Assembly (NCBI GenBank): GCA_019244045.1
Contig: JAFATF010000226.1
Location: 28,291 to 92,290 of the forward strand
DNA length: 64,000 nt
Reading direction: 5' to 3'
Source: Acidobacteriota bacterium
GTDB lineage: Bacteria; Acidobacteriota; Terriglobia; Terriglobales; Acidobacteriaceae
Positions 1 to 9,227 of the stretch are shown here, in pieces. The notes under the pieces are model-generated. The model ran no database searches and had not been told where the DNA came from. It saw only the letters and a program-made list of their open reading frames with translations. The position numbers and the translations under genes are program-made. Numbering within the stretch: the stretch's first letter is position 1; the number at the start of each line of letters is the position of its first letter.

Positions 1-44
1 CGCCGCCAGCTCTGCCCGGACCACATGGGCCGGGCCATCTGAAC

Positions 45-386
45 TTGGCGGCATCAATCCGTTCGTTACGACTGCGCAATGGGCTTAGTCAGCGGCAGCT
101 GGCGACGCGCATGGCCGTGCCCCGGACGTACGTCTCGAAAATCGAGAACGAGAAGGCGACGCCCACGCTTTCCTCGCTCGAGCGCTTGGCGCGCGCGCTG
201 CAAGTCACCGTTCCCGACCTATTGAGCGGCGGCGAACGCAATCGCCGGGAAGAAATTCGCGACCTGATTGAAGACCAATTTATCGCGGAGCTGCTGCCCT
301 TCGTCTCCGAGCTGAATGGTATGCAGATGTCGAGCGTGCTGGCACAGATTCGCGATTTAACCATGCGGCCGCGGCGCAGCGCCTGA
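45..386 (+). CDS. XRE-family helix-turn-helix transcriptional regulator
   Basis: A small DNA-binding regulator. Residues about 4-62 form a classic XRE/Cro-C1 helix-turn-helix: a GLSQRQLA first helix, a VPRTYVSKIENEK recognition segment and a TLSSLERLARAL closing helix. A helical tail of about 50 residues follows, presumably for dimerisation. The start is uncertain: TTG at 45 gives a full HTH, but there is no convincing ribosome binding site and the frame stays open to the window edge, so the gene may begin upstream. Its target is unknown. It is the only gene before the hairpin terminator at 525-551. Confidence 0.8.
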   Translation: MAASIRSLRLRNGLSQRQLATRMAVPRTYVSKIENEKATPTLSSLERLARALQVTVPDLLSGGERNRREEIRDLIEDQFIAELLPFVSELNGMQMSSVLAQIRDLTMRPRRSA

Positions 387-524
387 ACAGCCTGGGCGGC
401 ATTTCGCCACTTGGCACTCTGGTTCATCGCCCGTAATGCCGAGGTTGTCGTGAGCTGGCGTACGGACTGATGGTGCAGGCGGTTTAGCGAGATTAGAGTT
501 TATCCGGGCAAACCAGCCAACTCC

Positions 525-551
525 CCGGGGCCTTCCGGCCCCGGTTTTTTT
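525..551 (+). terminator. Rho-independent terminator downstream of the XRE gene
   Basis: A perfect 8-bp stem (CCGGGGCC / GGCCCCGG) with a TTCC loop is followed by seven T residues. It lies 139 bases after the XRE stop codon and separates that gene from the protease gene. The 138 bases between stop and hairpin hold no convincing ORF and may be a long 3' UTR. Confidence 0.85.
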
Positions 552-673
552 CTTCCGGGTAGTCATCTTCGCGAGGCAAGGCGATCGAAACGCCCTTGCG
601 GTACTCGCGAGGGACGGTCTCCCCCGGCTGGCCGGGGATGAATCGTTGCTTCATTGATTTTCATCTATGTGGC

Positions 674-1714
674 ATGAATTCTCAGGCGAGTTTTCTTTCC
701 TCAGGCTGCTCTTCGGGCAACTCCGTCGCAGGAATAGCGACGGCTCCGACCAGCCAGAAACCCGATGATGCCCCGCTCGACGCCTACTCGCGAGCGGTGG
801 TCACGGCGGCTGAGAGGGTCAGCCCCTCAGTTGTAAAAATCGATGTAATCGAACGGCTTACCACGCGCCGGGGAGAGCGCGAGTCGCGCGCCGGCGGATC
901 GGGGTTTATCTTCACGCCTGACGGGCTGATTCTGACGAATAGCCATGTCCTTCATCGCGCGAGCCGCATCGAGGTAGCCCTAAACGATGGCCGTCATTTT
1001 CCCGCTCAGATTGTGGGCGACGATGCGGCGACCGATCTTGCGGTGATCCGCATTGACGGCCACGGTCTGGTGGCCGCTCCCTTGGGCAACTCGCAGCACC
1101 TCAGGGTTGGCCAGCTTGTCATCGCTATCGGTAATCCCTATGGTTTCCAATACACCGTAACTGCCGGCGTGGTCAGCGCCCTCGGTCGCTCCTTGCGTTC
1201 GCAGTCGGGACGGCTGATTGAGGATGTTATCCAGAGCGACGCAGCGCTGAACCCGGGCAATTCCGGCGGGCCGCTGGTTACTTCCGACGGCCGCGTGGCG
1301 GGAGTCAATACGGCGACCATCATGATGGCTCAGGGGCTGTGCTTTGCTATCGGAATCAATACGGCACAATTTGTCGCCAGCCGCCTGCTGCGCGACGGCT
1401 ATGTTCGGCGCAGCTACATCGGTGTGGTCGCGCAAAACGTACCACTGCACCGGCGGTTGGTCCGCTTCCATGACCTTGAGGAGGAAACCGGCGTAATGGT
1501 CAATGCCATTGAGAACGACAGTCCCGCTCAGCGGGCGGGCCTTCGCCCGGGAGACATTCTGGTTGCAATGAACGGAAAGACCATAGGCGGGATTGACGCG
1601 CTTCACCGGATACTCGCCGATTTATCACCCGGCGTACCGGCCTCCTTGGTTGCCTTGCGTGGCGTTGAACGATTGGCAGTTACGTTGATTCCAACTGAGT
1701 CGGAAGAGATGTAG
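674..1714 (+). CDS. Trypsin-like serine protease with PDZ domain (HtrA/DegP-like)
   Basis: An HtrA-type protease for misfolded or regulatory protein substrates. Numbered from ATG 674, the catalytic triad is His91 (in TNSHVLH), Asp121 (in ATDLAVI) and Ser197 (in NPGNSGGPL). A single C-terminal PDZ domain follows (about residues 275-345, with SPAQRAGLRPGDILVAMNGK). In-frame starts further upstream are TTG 596 and ATG 638; none has a clear ribosome binding site. Oddly, no signal peptide or membrane helix appears from any of these starts, whereas DegP/DegS relatives are usually exported or anchored. It may therefore act in the cytoplasm, or the true 5' end may be altered. It stands alone between a terminator and the uppS leader. 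Confidence 0.88.
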   Translation: MNSQASFLSSGCSSGNSVAGIATAPTSQKPDDAPLDAYSRAVVTAAERVSPSVVKIDVIERLTTRRGERESRAGGSGFIFTPDGLILTNSHVLHRASRIEVALNDGRHFPAQIVGDDAATDLAVIRIDGHGLVAAPLGNSQHLRVGQLVIAIGNPYGFQYTVTAGVVSALGRSLRSQSGRLIEDVIQSDAALNPGNSGGPLVTSDGRVAGVNTATIMMAQGLCFAIGINTAQFVASRLLRDGYVRRSYIGVVAQNVPLHRRLVRFHDLEEETGVMVNAIENDSPAQRAGLRPGDILVAMNGKTIGGIDALHRILADLSPGVPASLVALRGVERLAVTLIPTESEEM

Positions 1715-1870
1715 GGTAATTGCTATTCCTCAAAGTGCTGTGTTAGCTTCATTTTCAGCACTTCCCGGTCAGCACCAACCGACAGAGGGCGGTTCTATTT
1801 GCTTTTTGTTCGCGTGTGGCCAGGTTGTAGTCGAGCAGGTTGAGCCCGAGTTACATCCCGCGTTAATCAG

Positions 1871-1976
1871 GCGGCAGGTGATCAGGCCGATGGGTTCCGT
1901 CGCCTGAGGGCCGCTGACGCGCGGAAAAGTGTCACCTGGAAGCACAAGCTACTGGCTTAGCCGGTAGTGGTGGACG
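1871..1976 (+). promoter_or_regulatory. Structured leader upstream of uppS (two hairpins)
   Basis: The 278 bases between the protease and uppS have no convincing ORF but contain nested inverted repeats. Outer stem GCGGC (1871-1875)/GCCGC (1910-1914) encloses TCAGGC(C)GA (1882-1890)/TCGCCTGA (1900-1907). A second hairpin pairs CTACTGGC (1949-1956) with GCCGGTAG (1960-1967) around a TTA loop, with GTCACC/GGTGGAC closing it from outside. This could be a structured 5' UTR or small RNA. I do not recognise a known riboswitch class. Confidence 0.35.
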
Positions 1977-1992
1977 ATTAGTCGAGGGTAGC

Positions 1993-2802
1993 TTGCAGCC
2001 AACAGTCCCCGCGGGCCTGGATCGCAAAGAAGCGGAAGTTTATTTGCGGCTCGACCCTCAGCGGCTCCCGCAACACATCGCGATCATTATGGACGGAAAT
2101 GGACGCTGGGCGCGGCGGCGGCATCTGCCCCGAGTGGCCGGTCACCGCGCTGGCGTGGCCGCGGTACGCTCAACGATCGAGACAGCGGCGCGCATCCGCA
2201 TTCCGGCCCTGACTCTTTACGCTTTTTCGGAAGAGAATTGGAAACGCCGCCCCCGCGGCGAAGTCGACTACCTCATGAGTCTGCTGTGCCGTTATTTGAC
2301 CAAGGAAGTACCGACCCTCAACGGCAACAATATTCGCCTTAATTACATTGGCCGGCAGCACGAGTTGCCGACGAAAGTTCAAGAGCGGATGGACTGGGCA
2401 CGAGCCGCTACGGCCAACAACACAGGCATGGTGCTCACCTTGGCGCTGAACTACAGTGCACGCACGGAGATTGTCGATGCGGTGCGCGCAATGATCAGAG
2501 CGGCAATCAACAATGGCGGAGTCGACCATCTCACGGTCGATGAGACCGCCATTTCGGGAAACCTCTACACTCGACATCTGCCCGATCCGGATCTGGTGAT
2601 CCGCACCAGCGGGGAGATGCGGCTGAGCAATTTTCTGCTGTGGCAGCTTGCCTACGCCGAAATTTACGTGACTCCCACGTTATGGCCAGAGTTTCGCGGC
2701 CTAGACTTGCTCGATGGCATTTCCGAGTACCAGAAACGCGAGCGTCGCTACGGCGGACTGGTCGACGGCAGCCGCGCTTCCCCCCAATCGCATGGCGGAT
2801 AG
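1993..2802 (+). CDS. uppS: Isoprenyl transferase (undecaprenyl diphosphate synthase)
   Basis: A cis-prenyltransferase that condenses isopentenyl diphosphate units onto farnesyl diphosphate to make undecaprenyl diphosphate, the lipid carrier for peptidoglycan and O-antigen. The family signature IIMDGNGRWARRR is at residues 31-43 with the catalytic Asp34. The downstream motifs TLYAFSEENWKR, LNYSAR and DLVIRTSGEMRLSNFLLWQ are all present. Length (269 aa) is normal. The start is TTG at 1993, supported by GAGGG at 1984-1988; the next Met is inside the active-site motif. It is the first gene of a uppS-cdsA-dxr-rseP operon, an arrangement shared by many bacteria. Confidence 0.96.
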   Translation: MQPTVPAGLDRKEAEVYLRLDPQRLPQHIAIIMDGNGRWARRRHLPRVAGHRAGVAAVRSTIETAARIRIPALTLYAFSEENWKRRPRGEVDYLMSLLCRYLTKEVPTLNGNNIRLNYIGRQHELPTKVQERMDWARAATANNTGMVLTLALNYSARTEIVDAVRAMIRAAINNGGVDHLTVDETAISGNLYTRHLPDPDLVIRTSGEMRLSNFLLWQLAYAEIYVTPTLWPEFRGLDLLDGISEYQKRERRYGGLVDGSRASPQSHGG

Positions 2803-3712
2803 CGGCGGCTTCGAACTGGTCAAACGCGTGGCAACCGCCGTGGTTCTGGTTCCGGTCGTTTTGTTTCTCGTCTTGCGCGCGCCGGTGTGGGTGCTCGCGG
2901 CCTTTGCCGCGCTGGTGGTGGTGCTGGCCACTCGAGAATTCCTAAGCCTGTCGCAACATTATCATGTCCGCCCTTTCTTCTCGGCGACCTATGTTTACAA
3001 CGGCGTTTACTTTGCTGCCCTGGCAATTGCCGGGGGAATCGAGAAGCCTCTTCTCTCAACTGCCGGGTTTGTCTACAGTACCGCATTTGCCGCCGCGCTG
3101 GCCCCATTCATTTTTCTCACCGTTGGCATGACCTGCGGCAGTCTGCGCGAGGCACTGCCGGCGGCGGCGGTGTCTACGTTAGCCTTTACCTATATAGCGC
3201 TGCCCGTGGGATTCCTCGTGCAGCTGCGTCAGCAGTGGGCGGGTGCTTTCTACCTGTTTTATTTGTTGCTGGTCGTCTGGGCTGGCGATATTTTGGCCTA
3301 TTTCATCGGACGCGCTCTCGGCCGCCACTCGATGTCGCCACGCGTAAGCCCGAAAAAAACCTGGGAGGGCGCGGCCGCCTCATTGTTCGCCAGCCTGAGC
3401 GTGGGCGCTCTGATTTTCGACCACGCGCGCGAAATTAGCCAATTTTTCTTGAGCTTGCACCTGATTCAGCCGCGGGATGGGATGTTTTCTCTCGAGAAGC
3501 CATCCTTGTGGCCCATCGTTGCTCTTTCGGGCGCCGTCAATTTGGCAGCACAGCTGGGAGATCTGTTGGAATCCCTTATCAAACGCGGGGCTGAGGTAAA
3601 GGATTCCGGAGCACTTTTGCCCGGCCATGGCGGCATGCTCGACCGCATTGATGCCCTGCTTTTTGCCGCCCCCGTACTTTGGTACTACGCGGCGGTACGC
3701 GTGCTCGCCTAG
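2792..3712 (+). CDS. cdsA: Phosphatidate cytidylyltransferase
   Basis: A polytopic inner-membrane enzyme that makes CDP-diacylglycerol from phosphatidate and CTP for phospholipid synthesis. Hydrophobic segments run through the protein. The CdsA signature lies near the C-terminus: SPKKTWEGAAAS, then SLIKRGAEVKDSG and LLPGHGGMLDRIDAL, with the metal- and substrate-binding acidic residues. The start is ATG 2792, which overlaps the uppS stop by 11 bases and suggests translational coupling. That start gives 306 residues, usual for the family. Confidence 0.95.
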   Translation: MADSGGFELVKRVATAVVLVPVVLFLVLRAPVWVLAAFAALVVVLATREFLSLSQHYHVRPFFSATYVYNGVYFAALAIAGGIEKPLLSTAGFVYSTAFAAALAPFIFLTVGMTCGSLREALPAAAVSTLAFTYIALPVGFLVQLRQQWAGAFYLFYLLLVVWAGDILAYFIGRALGRHSMSPRVSPKKTWEGAAASLFASLSVGALIFDHAREISQFFLSLHLIQPRDGMFSLEKPSLWPIVALSGAVNLAAQLGDLLESLIKRGAEVKDSGALLPGHGGMLDRIDALLFAAPVLWYYAAVRVLA

Positions 3713-3794
3713 TTTAAAATCACCAGCAAGGGACACAGCTGAAGCAACCAGGGATGGTTCCGTCATCTTGCTGTCCTTCCGATGAAAGTCTCCG

Positions 3795-5006
3795 ATGAAA
3801 CGTATTGCCATCCTGGGCTCGACTGGATCGATCGGCCGTAGCACGCTCAGCGTGGTTGAGAGCTATCCCCATCGCTTCGAAGTAGTGACCCTGGCAGCTG
3901 GTCGTAACATTGACACCGTCCGCGAGCAGGCGTGCCGATGGAGGCCTCGGTTGGTTTCCGTTGCCTCCGAAGCGGATGCGGGCCGGCTCAGAGGACAGTT
4001 GAAAGCCGAGGGTCTCTCCCGAATCGAGGTGGTTTATGGAGCGGAAGGCAATGTTCGGGCTGCCACGCACTCCGCGGTTGATTTTGTCGTGAGTGCGATT
4101 GTCGGCGTGGCTGGCCTCGAAGCAACGTACGAGGCAGTCAAAGCAGGAAAATCGGTCGGATTGGCCAACAAGGAATGTCTGGTCGCGGCGGGAGAGCTGA
4201 TTACAGCCGAGGCCCGCCGGCGAGCGAAACCGCTTCTGCCGATTGACAGCGAGCACAACGCCGTGCACCAGTGTTTGCGGGGCGGGCGCTTGGAGGAGGT
4301 CACGCGCGTTTGGCTGACCGCTTCGGGCGGACCGTTTCTGAGTGTTCCCAAGGAGAAGTTCGCTTCTCTCACAGTGGAACAAGCTTTGAACCATCCCACG
4401 TGGAAAATGGGCCGGCGAATCACGATCGATTCGGCCACATTGATGAATAAAGGTTTCGAAGTCATTGAGGCCTGTCGTTTGTTCAACTTGCCACCCCAGC
4501 AAGTGAAAGTGATCGTGCATCCACAGTCCACAATCCATTCTATGGTCGAGTTCGTGGATGGAAGCATACTTGCTCAATTTTCCGTTACCGACATGCGGCT
4601 GCCGATTCTTTACGCTTTGACATACCCTGAACGAATACCTTCGGAGCTGCGCTTTGAAGTCAGCGACTTACGTCATCTCGACTTCTGTCCGCCGGATATG
4701 GATAAATTTCCTTGTCTCGGTCTGGCCTATGAAGCTGCCCAGGCCGGCGGCGCCAAGCCGGTGGCCTTGAACGCTGCCGATGAGGTTGCGGTTGCCGCCT
4801 TTCTGGACGCTCGCATCCGATTCACAGACATAGCGAAAGTAGTTGAAGGCGTGCTGGCTGAAACTCCAAACCGAAAATTTGAATCTATACAGGAAGTACT
4901 ACTGGCAGATGCTGCGGCTCGGCAGAGCGCCTCGAAGCTCATCGAGGCTCTTCGTACAAATCCCCCATTGCCGCATTCCGCCTCTGTGATGTCGCAAGGG
5001 GATTAA
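3795..5006 (+). CDS. dxr: 1-deoxy-D-xylulose 5-phosphate reductoisomerase
   Basis: A cytoplasmic, NADPH-dependent enzyme of the MEP isoprenoid pathway (DXP to 2-C-methyl-D-erythritol 4-phosphate). The NADPH-binding GSTGSIG lies near the N-terminus, followed by LANKECLVAAGE and the metal/substrate loop PIDSEHNA. HPQSTIHSMVEFVDGS and the C-terminal helical domain complete the enzyme. Length (403 aa) is near normal. The gene supplies precursors for UppS, encoded in the same operon. An 82-base gap separates it from cdsA; the dxr stop abuts the rseP start region. Confidence 0.97.
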   Translation: MKRIAILGSTGSIGRSTLSVVESYPHRFEVVTLAAGRNIDTVREQACRWRPRLVSVASEADAGRLRGQLKAEGLSRIEVVYGAEGNVRAATHSAVDFVVSAIVGVAGLEATYEAVKAGKSVGLANKECLVAAGELITAEARRRAKPLLPIDSEHNAVHQCLRGGRLEEVTRVWLTASGGPFLSVPKEKFASLTVEQALNHPTWKMGRRITIDSATLMNKGFEVIEACRLFNLPPQQVKVIVHPQSTIHSMVEFVDGSILAQFSVTDMRLPILYALTYPERIPSELRFEVSDLRHLDFCPPDMDKFPCLGLAYEAAQAGGAKPVALNAADEVAVAAFLDARIRFTDIAKVVEGVLAETPNRKFESIQEVLLADAAARQSASKLIEALRTNPPLPHSASVMSQGD

Positions 5007-5012
5007 TTGTTT

Positions 5013-6356
5013 ATGGAACATTTCTTCATCTCCCTATTGGCAATGGCCGCGGTGCTCGGGTTCATGATTCTGATTCACGAGTTCGGCCACTACGCGGCAG
5101 CCAAATACTTTGGTGTTCGCGTCGAAGTCTTCTCGATTGGCTTCGGCACCCGGCTGCTAGGGTTCCGCAAGGCTGAGACCGACTACCGCATCAGTGCCAT
5201 TCCTCTCGGCGGATACGTGAAGATGAGCGGGGAAAACCCCATGGATGAGCGTACCGGCGATGAGGGTGAGTTCCTGTCGCATCCTCGTTGGCAGCGATTC
5301 GTCATCGCCTTTGCGGGACCGGCCATGAACATCGTGCTGGCGGTGGCGTTGCTCATGCTGGTTTACATGGTGCACTACGAGTACCCGATTTTCCTGGATA
5401 AGCCGGCCGTTATTGGCTGGGTCCTGCAGGACACGCCGGCGGCCAAGGCCGGTTTACAACCTGGCGATCGTATCTCAAGAATTGATGGCATCGAGAATCC
5501 GACCTGGGAGCAGGTCGACCCCCAGGTGAGCCTCAGTCCGAATCAACCGCTGCACCTCGAAATTCAGCGCGGGAGTGAGGTCTTGGACAAGACGGTTGTT
5601 CCCGAGCCTTACGGCGTTTCGCAGATTGGGGATGCGGGGTGGGTTCCCCAGGAACCGAACCTGGTCACCGATGTGGAAGCCGGAATGCCAGCACAGAAAG
5701 CCGGGCTCAGGGAAGGTGATGAGATCATGCGCATGGATGGAAAACCTCTGCCGGCCATCGCCGCCATGATCGAAGCGCTGAAACAAACCAAAGATAAGCC
5801 GATCGAGCTCACGGTTCTACGAGCCGGCCAGGAAAAGACGGTTACGGTTCATCCCGTCTTGTCCGACATTCCGGGTCGCGCCGAGCAGCGCTACCGGATT
5901 GGCATCTTAGTCGACCCTGTGAAAGTGGTCCGTCTGCCCTTCACTGCCGCATTCGAGCGCTCCATCGACCAGAACAAACGCGCTTCACTGCTGATCCTCG
6001 AACTGATTGAGAAAATGGTGCAACGCAAGGTCTCCATTCGAACCATTGAAGGCCCTATACGCATCGGCCAAGCGGCAGGAGCCGCTGCCAGCGAAAAGGG
6101 ATGGACTCCCCTGCTTGAGCTCACGGCCGCCATTAGTTTGAATCTTGGCATCTTCAACCTTTTGCCGATTCCTATACTCGACGGCGGTGTGATTCTGCTG
6201 CTCCTGATTGAAGGTCTGATGCGGCGCGACATCAGCTTGCAAATCAAGGAACGCATCTATCAGGCGGCGTTTGTCTTCATTCTCTTGCTTGCCGTTATGG
6301 TGATCTATAACGACATCGTAAAGACGGTGCCCGGACTATACCAGCGTCTGCCCTAA
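5013..6356 (+). CDS. rseP: Site-2 membrane zinc metalloprotease RseP
   Basis: An inner-membrane intramembrane protease that cleaves anti-sigma factors and leftover signal peptides. Counted from ATG 5013, the zinc site HEFGH is residues 22-26 in the first transmembrane helix. Two PDZ domains follow in tandem (with [14 protein letters not shown] and [14 protein letters not shown]). The third zinc ligand region, [11 protein letters not shown], and closing membrane helices sit near the C-terminus. A TTG at 5007, immediately after the dxr stop, is better spaced from the AAGGGG at 4996-5001 and may be the real start; it adds only two residues. It is the last gene of the uppS operon and ends ahead of a strong terminator. 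Confidence 0.95.
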   Translation: MEHFFISLLAMAAVLGFMILIHEFGHYAAAKYFGVRVEVFSIGFGTRLLGFRKAETDYRISAIPLGGYVKMSGENPMDERTGDEGEFLSHPRWQRFVIAFAGPAMNIVLAVALLMLVYMVHYEYPIFLDKPAVIGWVLQDTPAAKAGLQPGDRISRIDGIENPTWEQVDPQVSLSPNQPLHLEIQRGSEVLDKTVVPEPYGVSQIGDAGWVPQEPNLVTDVEAGMPAQKAGLREGDEIMRMDGKPLPAIAAMIEALKQTKDKPIELTVLRAGQEKTVTVHPVLSDIPGRAEQRYRIGILVDPVKVVRLPFTAAFERSIDQNKRASLLILELIEKMVQRKVSIRTIEGPIRIGQAAGAAASEKGWTPLLELTAAISLNLGIFNLLPIPILDGGVILLLLIEGLMRRDISLQIKERIYQAAFVFILLLAVMVIYNDIVKTVPGLYQRLP

Positions 6357-6417
6357 CGTCCGCCGGCCGTCACTTCTCTAAGGCTTGCTCTATTTCTATT
6401 GAGGTAAGAAATTTGCT

Positions 6418-6450
6418 AGGCGGAGAGCCATGCTCTTCGCCTTTTTGTTT
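6418..6450 (+). terminator. Rho-independent terminator of the uppS-rseP operon
   Basis: The stem GGCGGAGAGC (6419-6428) pairs with GCTCTTCGCC (6432-6441) through one G-U pair and a three-base CAT loop, followed by TTTTTGTTT. It lies about 60 bases after the rseP stop. The -10-like box for rfbB begins directly at its end. Confidence 0.88.
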
Positions 6451-6456
6451 ACAATG
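6451..6456 (+). promoter_or_regulatory. rfbB: Putative -10 box for the rfb operon
   Basis: TACAAT (6451-6456) lies 10 bases before the rfbB ATG, so transcription would start only a few bases before the start codon. No good -35 box is seen; the sequence where it should be is inside the terminator hairpin. The call is weak. Confidence 0.35.
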
Positions 6457-6466
6457 GCTTAGCGGA

Positions 6467-7579
6467 ATGGAAGACACGATTCTAGTGACCGGCGGGGCAG
6501 GATTTATTGGGTCAAACTTTATCCTTGCCTGGCTGTCGACCAGAGGCACGCCGGTCATCAATCTCGACAAACTAACCTATGCGGGTAACCTCCGCAATCT
6601 GGAGTCGGTTGCCGGCGATCCTCGTTACCGCTTCGTGCACGCCGACATCCTTGACCGCGAGGCGGTGCGGCAGGTGCTAGCCGACTATCGCCCCGGGGCG
6701 ATGGTTCACTTGGCAGCCGAGAGTCACGTCGATCGTTCGATTCGCGGACCTGACGATTTCGTGCGCACCAACGTGAATGGAACGTTTGCCTTGCTTGAAG
6801 AGGCGCGCGCTTACTGGTCCGATCTCGGCTCCTCGAGTAGGAGTCGCTTCCGCTTCCTGCATGTCTCGACCGACGAGGTGTACGGCTCGCTGGCAGCCGA
6901 CGATACGCCTTTCTGCGAGGTTACGCCCTACCAGCCCAATAGTCCCTATTCGGCAACCAAAGCGGCCTCCGATCACCTGGTGCGCGCTTATCATCACACC
7001 TACGGGCTGCCGGTCCTGACCACAAATTGCTCCAATAATTACGGACCTTATCAATTTCCCGAAAAGCTGATTCCGCTCATCATCCTAAATGGGCGAAGCG
7101 GCAAGCCGCTCCCCATCTATGGCGACGGCAGGAATGTCCGCGACTGGCTGTATGTCGGTGACCACTGCGAGGCGGTGAGGATCGTATTAGCCGGTGGCGT
7201 GCCGGGCCACACCTACAACATCGGGGGGCGCAACGAGAAGCCGAATATCGAAGTGGTGGAGACAATCTGTTCTATTCTTGACGAGTTGTGCCCTGCTGAT
7301 CCGGTCATGCCGCACCGAAAATTAATCCGTTTTGTCGAAGACCGTCCCGGCCACGATCGTCGATACGCCATCGATGCCAGCAAAATCGAGCGCGAGCTCG
7401 GGTGGAAGCCAGGGGAAACCTTCGAGAGCGGACTCCGTAAGACGATTCGCTGGTATCTCGAACATGCGGCTTGGATTGAAGAGGTAAGCAGCGGCAGTTA
7501 TCGGCAGTGGATCGAGACCCATTATTCGACCCGGGCGAGCGCCCTCGCCGGTTCTCCGTCACGCAAGGACCCAAGTTAA
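6467..7579 (+). CDS. rfbB: dTDP-glucose 4,6-dehydratase
   Basis: A cytoplasmic extended short-chain dehydrogenase that converts dTDP-glucose to dTDP-4-keto-6-deoxyglucose, the second step of dTDP-rhamnose synthesis. The NAD-binding TGGAGFIG lies at about residues 8-15, followed by [12 protein letters not shown]. The catalytic STDEVYG threonine region and the [11 protein letters not shown]yr/Lys pair are present, then [19 protein letters not shown]. The start is ATG 6467, which places TGGAGFIG at the usual distance (370 aa, normal). It is first in rfbB-rfbA-rfbC; the rfbA ATG directly follows its stop codon. Confidence 0.96.
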   Translation: MEDTILVTGGAGFIGSNFILAWLSTRGTPVINLDKLTYAGNLRNLESVAGDPRYRFVHADILDREAVRQVLADYRPGAMVHLAAESHVDRSIRGPDDFVRTNVNGTFALLEEARAYWSDLGSSSRSRFRFLHVSTDEVYGSLAADDTPFCEVTPYQPNSPYSATKAASDHLVRAYHHTYGLPVLTTNCSNNYGPYQFPEKLIPLIILNGRSGKPLPIYGDGRNVRDWLYVGDHCEAVRIVLAGGVPGHTYNIGGRNEKPNIEVVETICSILDELCPADPVMPHRKLIRFVEDRPGHDRRYAIDASKIERELGWKPGETFESGLRKTIRWYLEHAAWIEEVSSGSYRQWIETHYSTRASALAGSPSRKDPS

Positions 7580-8479
7580 ATGCCGGTCAGCTCTTCCCCG
7601 TCAAACTATAAAGGCATTCTTCTGGCAGGCGGTTCCGGCACACGACTTTATCCGGTCACACAAGCGGTCACCAAAAGCTTGCTCCCGGTCTACAACAAGC
7701 CGATGATCTACTACCCGCTGACCACGCTCATGCTGGCTGGCATTCGTCAAATCCTGATCATCTCAACCCCGCAAGATACCCCCAAATTTGAGGACCTGCT
7801 GGGCGACGGCAGCCGTTACGGGCTCGAGCTTCACTACGCCGTACAAGGCAAGCCTGAGGGCATCGCGCAGGCATTCCTCATCGCCCAGAGGTTCATCGCT
7901 TCGAGCGGCTGCGCGCTGGTCCTCGGTGACAACATCTTCTATGGTCACGATCTGGCGAAGAGCCTTCGCCAGGCGACCGAGACCAACACTGGCGCCAAAG
8001 TGTTCGCCTACCCGGTTCACGATCCAGAACGTTATGGGGTGGTCGAGTTCGACGCATCGGGACGCGCACTTAGCCTGGAAGAAAAGCCGAAGCAGCCAAA
8101 GTCGAAGTATGCCGTGGTTGGACTCTACTTCTACGATTCCCAGGTCGTAGAAGTTGCCAAGTCACTGAAGCCTTCCGGGCGCGGCGAACTGGAGATCACC
8201 GATGTTAACAAGGCTTATCTTGAGCGTGGACGGCTCGACGTTATTGTCATGGGACGTGGGATGGCATGGCTGGATACGGGCACGTACGAAGCTCTGATGG
8301 AGGCTTCCCTGTTCATTCAGACCATTGAAAACCGCCAAGGCTTGATGATCGCCTGCCCCGAGGAGATTGCATTTCGCAAGGGTTATATCAGCCGCGATCA
8401 GCTGGAGGCTGCGGCGCGATCTATGAAAAACAGTTACGGCGCCTACTTGCAGCAATTGTTGCACGAGAAGGTATTTTGA
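7580..8479 (+). CDS. rfbA: Glucose-1-phosphate thymidylyltransferase
   Basis: A cytoplasmic nucleotidyltransferase that makes dTDP-glucose from glucose 1-phosphate and dTTP. The nucleotide-binding [11 protein letters not shown] and the [11 protein letters not shown] sugar-phosphate motif are near the N-terminus. [11 protein letters not shown] and [20 protein letters not shown] follow. Length (299 aa) is typical. It abuts rfbB with no gap and overlaps rfbC by four bases (TTGA), so the three genes are probably co-translated. Confidence 0.97.
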   Translation: MPVSSSPSNYKGILLAGGSGTRLYPVTQAVTKSLLPVYNKPMIYYPLTTLMLAGIRQILIISTPQDTPKFEDLLGDGSRYGLELHYAVQGKPEGIAQAFLIAQRFIASSGCALVLGDNIFYGHDLAKSLRQATETNTGAKVFAYPVHDPERYGVVEFDASGRALSLEEKPKQPKSKYAVVGLYFYDSQVVEVAKSLKPSGRGELEITDVNKAYLERGRLDVIVMGRGMAWLDTGTYEALMEASLFIQTIENRQGLMIACPEEIAFRKGYISRDQLEAAARSMKNSYGAYLQQLLHEKVF

Positions 8480-9033
8480 GCTCAGCGAAGATCACCGTAG
8501 TCGAAGCGCCCCTGGCTGGCGCGCTCCTGCTTGAGCCCCAGGTGTTCGGCGACGCGCGTGGTTTTTTCCTCGAGAGTTATAACGAGCACACCATGGCCGA
8601 CATTGGGATTGCCCAGCAGTTTGTACAGGACAATCACTCCTTTTCTTCCCACAATGTGCTGCGCGGATTGCATTACCAGGTCGAAAGGCCGCAGGGCAAG
8701 CTGGTACGAGTCGCCGTAGGGGAGATTTTGGATGTGATCGTCGACCTACGCCGCAGTTCTGGGGCCTTCGGAAAAGCGCATGCAGTTCGGCTCTCGGGCG
8801 AGAACAAACGCATGCTCTGGGTTCCCGCGGGCTTCGCTCATGGCTTCCGCGTGGTCTCGGAAACCGCGCACGTGCTGTATAAAGCCACCGATTTCTACGC
8901 CCCCGAGCTGGAGCGCAGCCTTTTGTGGAACGATCCGGCGCTCGGGATCGACTGGCAGCTGGACGGTGAACCCAGCCTGTCGGAAAAAGATCGCAAAGGT
9001 GTTCCTTTTCAGCAGGCGGAAACCTACCGCTAG
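8476..9033 (+). CDS. rfbC: dTDP-4-dehydrorhamnose 3,5-epimerase
   Basis: A cupin-fold epimerase acting on the dTDP-4-keto-6-deoxyglucose made by RfbB. Diagnostic segments are [17 protein letters not shown] (active-site His), [30 protein letters not shown] and the [10 protein letters not shown] tyrosine region. The start is TTG 8476 within a TTGA overlap with rfbA, with GAGAAGG four bases upstream. Length (185 aa) is normal. The next pathway gene, rfbD (reductase), does not follow here and must be elsewhere if L-rhamnose is the product. Confidence 0.95.
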   Translation: MSSAKITVVEAPLAGALLLEPQVFGDARGFFLESYNEHTMADIGIAQQFVQDNHSFSSHNVLRGLHYQVERPQGKLVRVAVGEILDVIVDLRRSSGAFGKAHAVRLSGENKRMLWVPAGFAHGFRVVSETAHVLYKATDFYAPELERSLLWNDPALGIDWQLDGEPSLSEKDRKGVPFQQAETYR

Positions 9034-9128
9034 GCCCCAGGCAGCTTGCGGTGAAAGATACATTCCGGCAAAGCCCGGGTATTCGTCGCTCCTTGTGGCC
9101 TGCCCTGGAGCTTGCGCTGCCCGGGATG

Positions 9129-9159
9129 TTGATGACCAAGCACCGGTGACTCTTATAAT
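9129..9159 (+). promoter_or_regulatory. Putative sigma-70-type promoter of the sugar-oxidation cluster
   Basis: TTGATG (9129-9134) and a perfect TATAAT (9154-9159) are separated by 19 bases, with the ATG of the Tat-signal epimerase at 9228. The spacer is longer than ideal, but the -10 box is consensus. The rest of the 194-base gap after rfbC shows no gene. Confidence 0.45.
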
Positions 9160-9227
9160 GCTTGCACGCCGGGAGCCGTCTCCGGGAAGGCGTGCTCGTT
9201 CGTTTGACTGCGCTCAGGGAAGAGGAT

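Noticed and set aside
1..42. A possible 3' end of an upstream gene (frame 1, stop at 40-42)
   Set aside because: Only 13 codons are visible and none is diagnostic.
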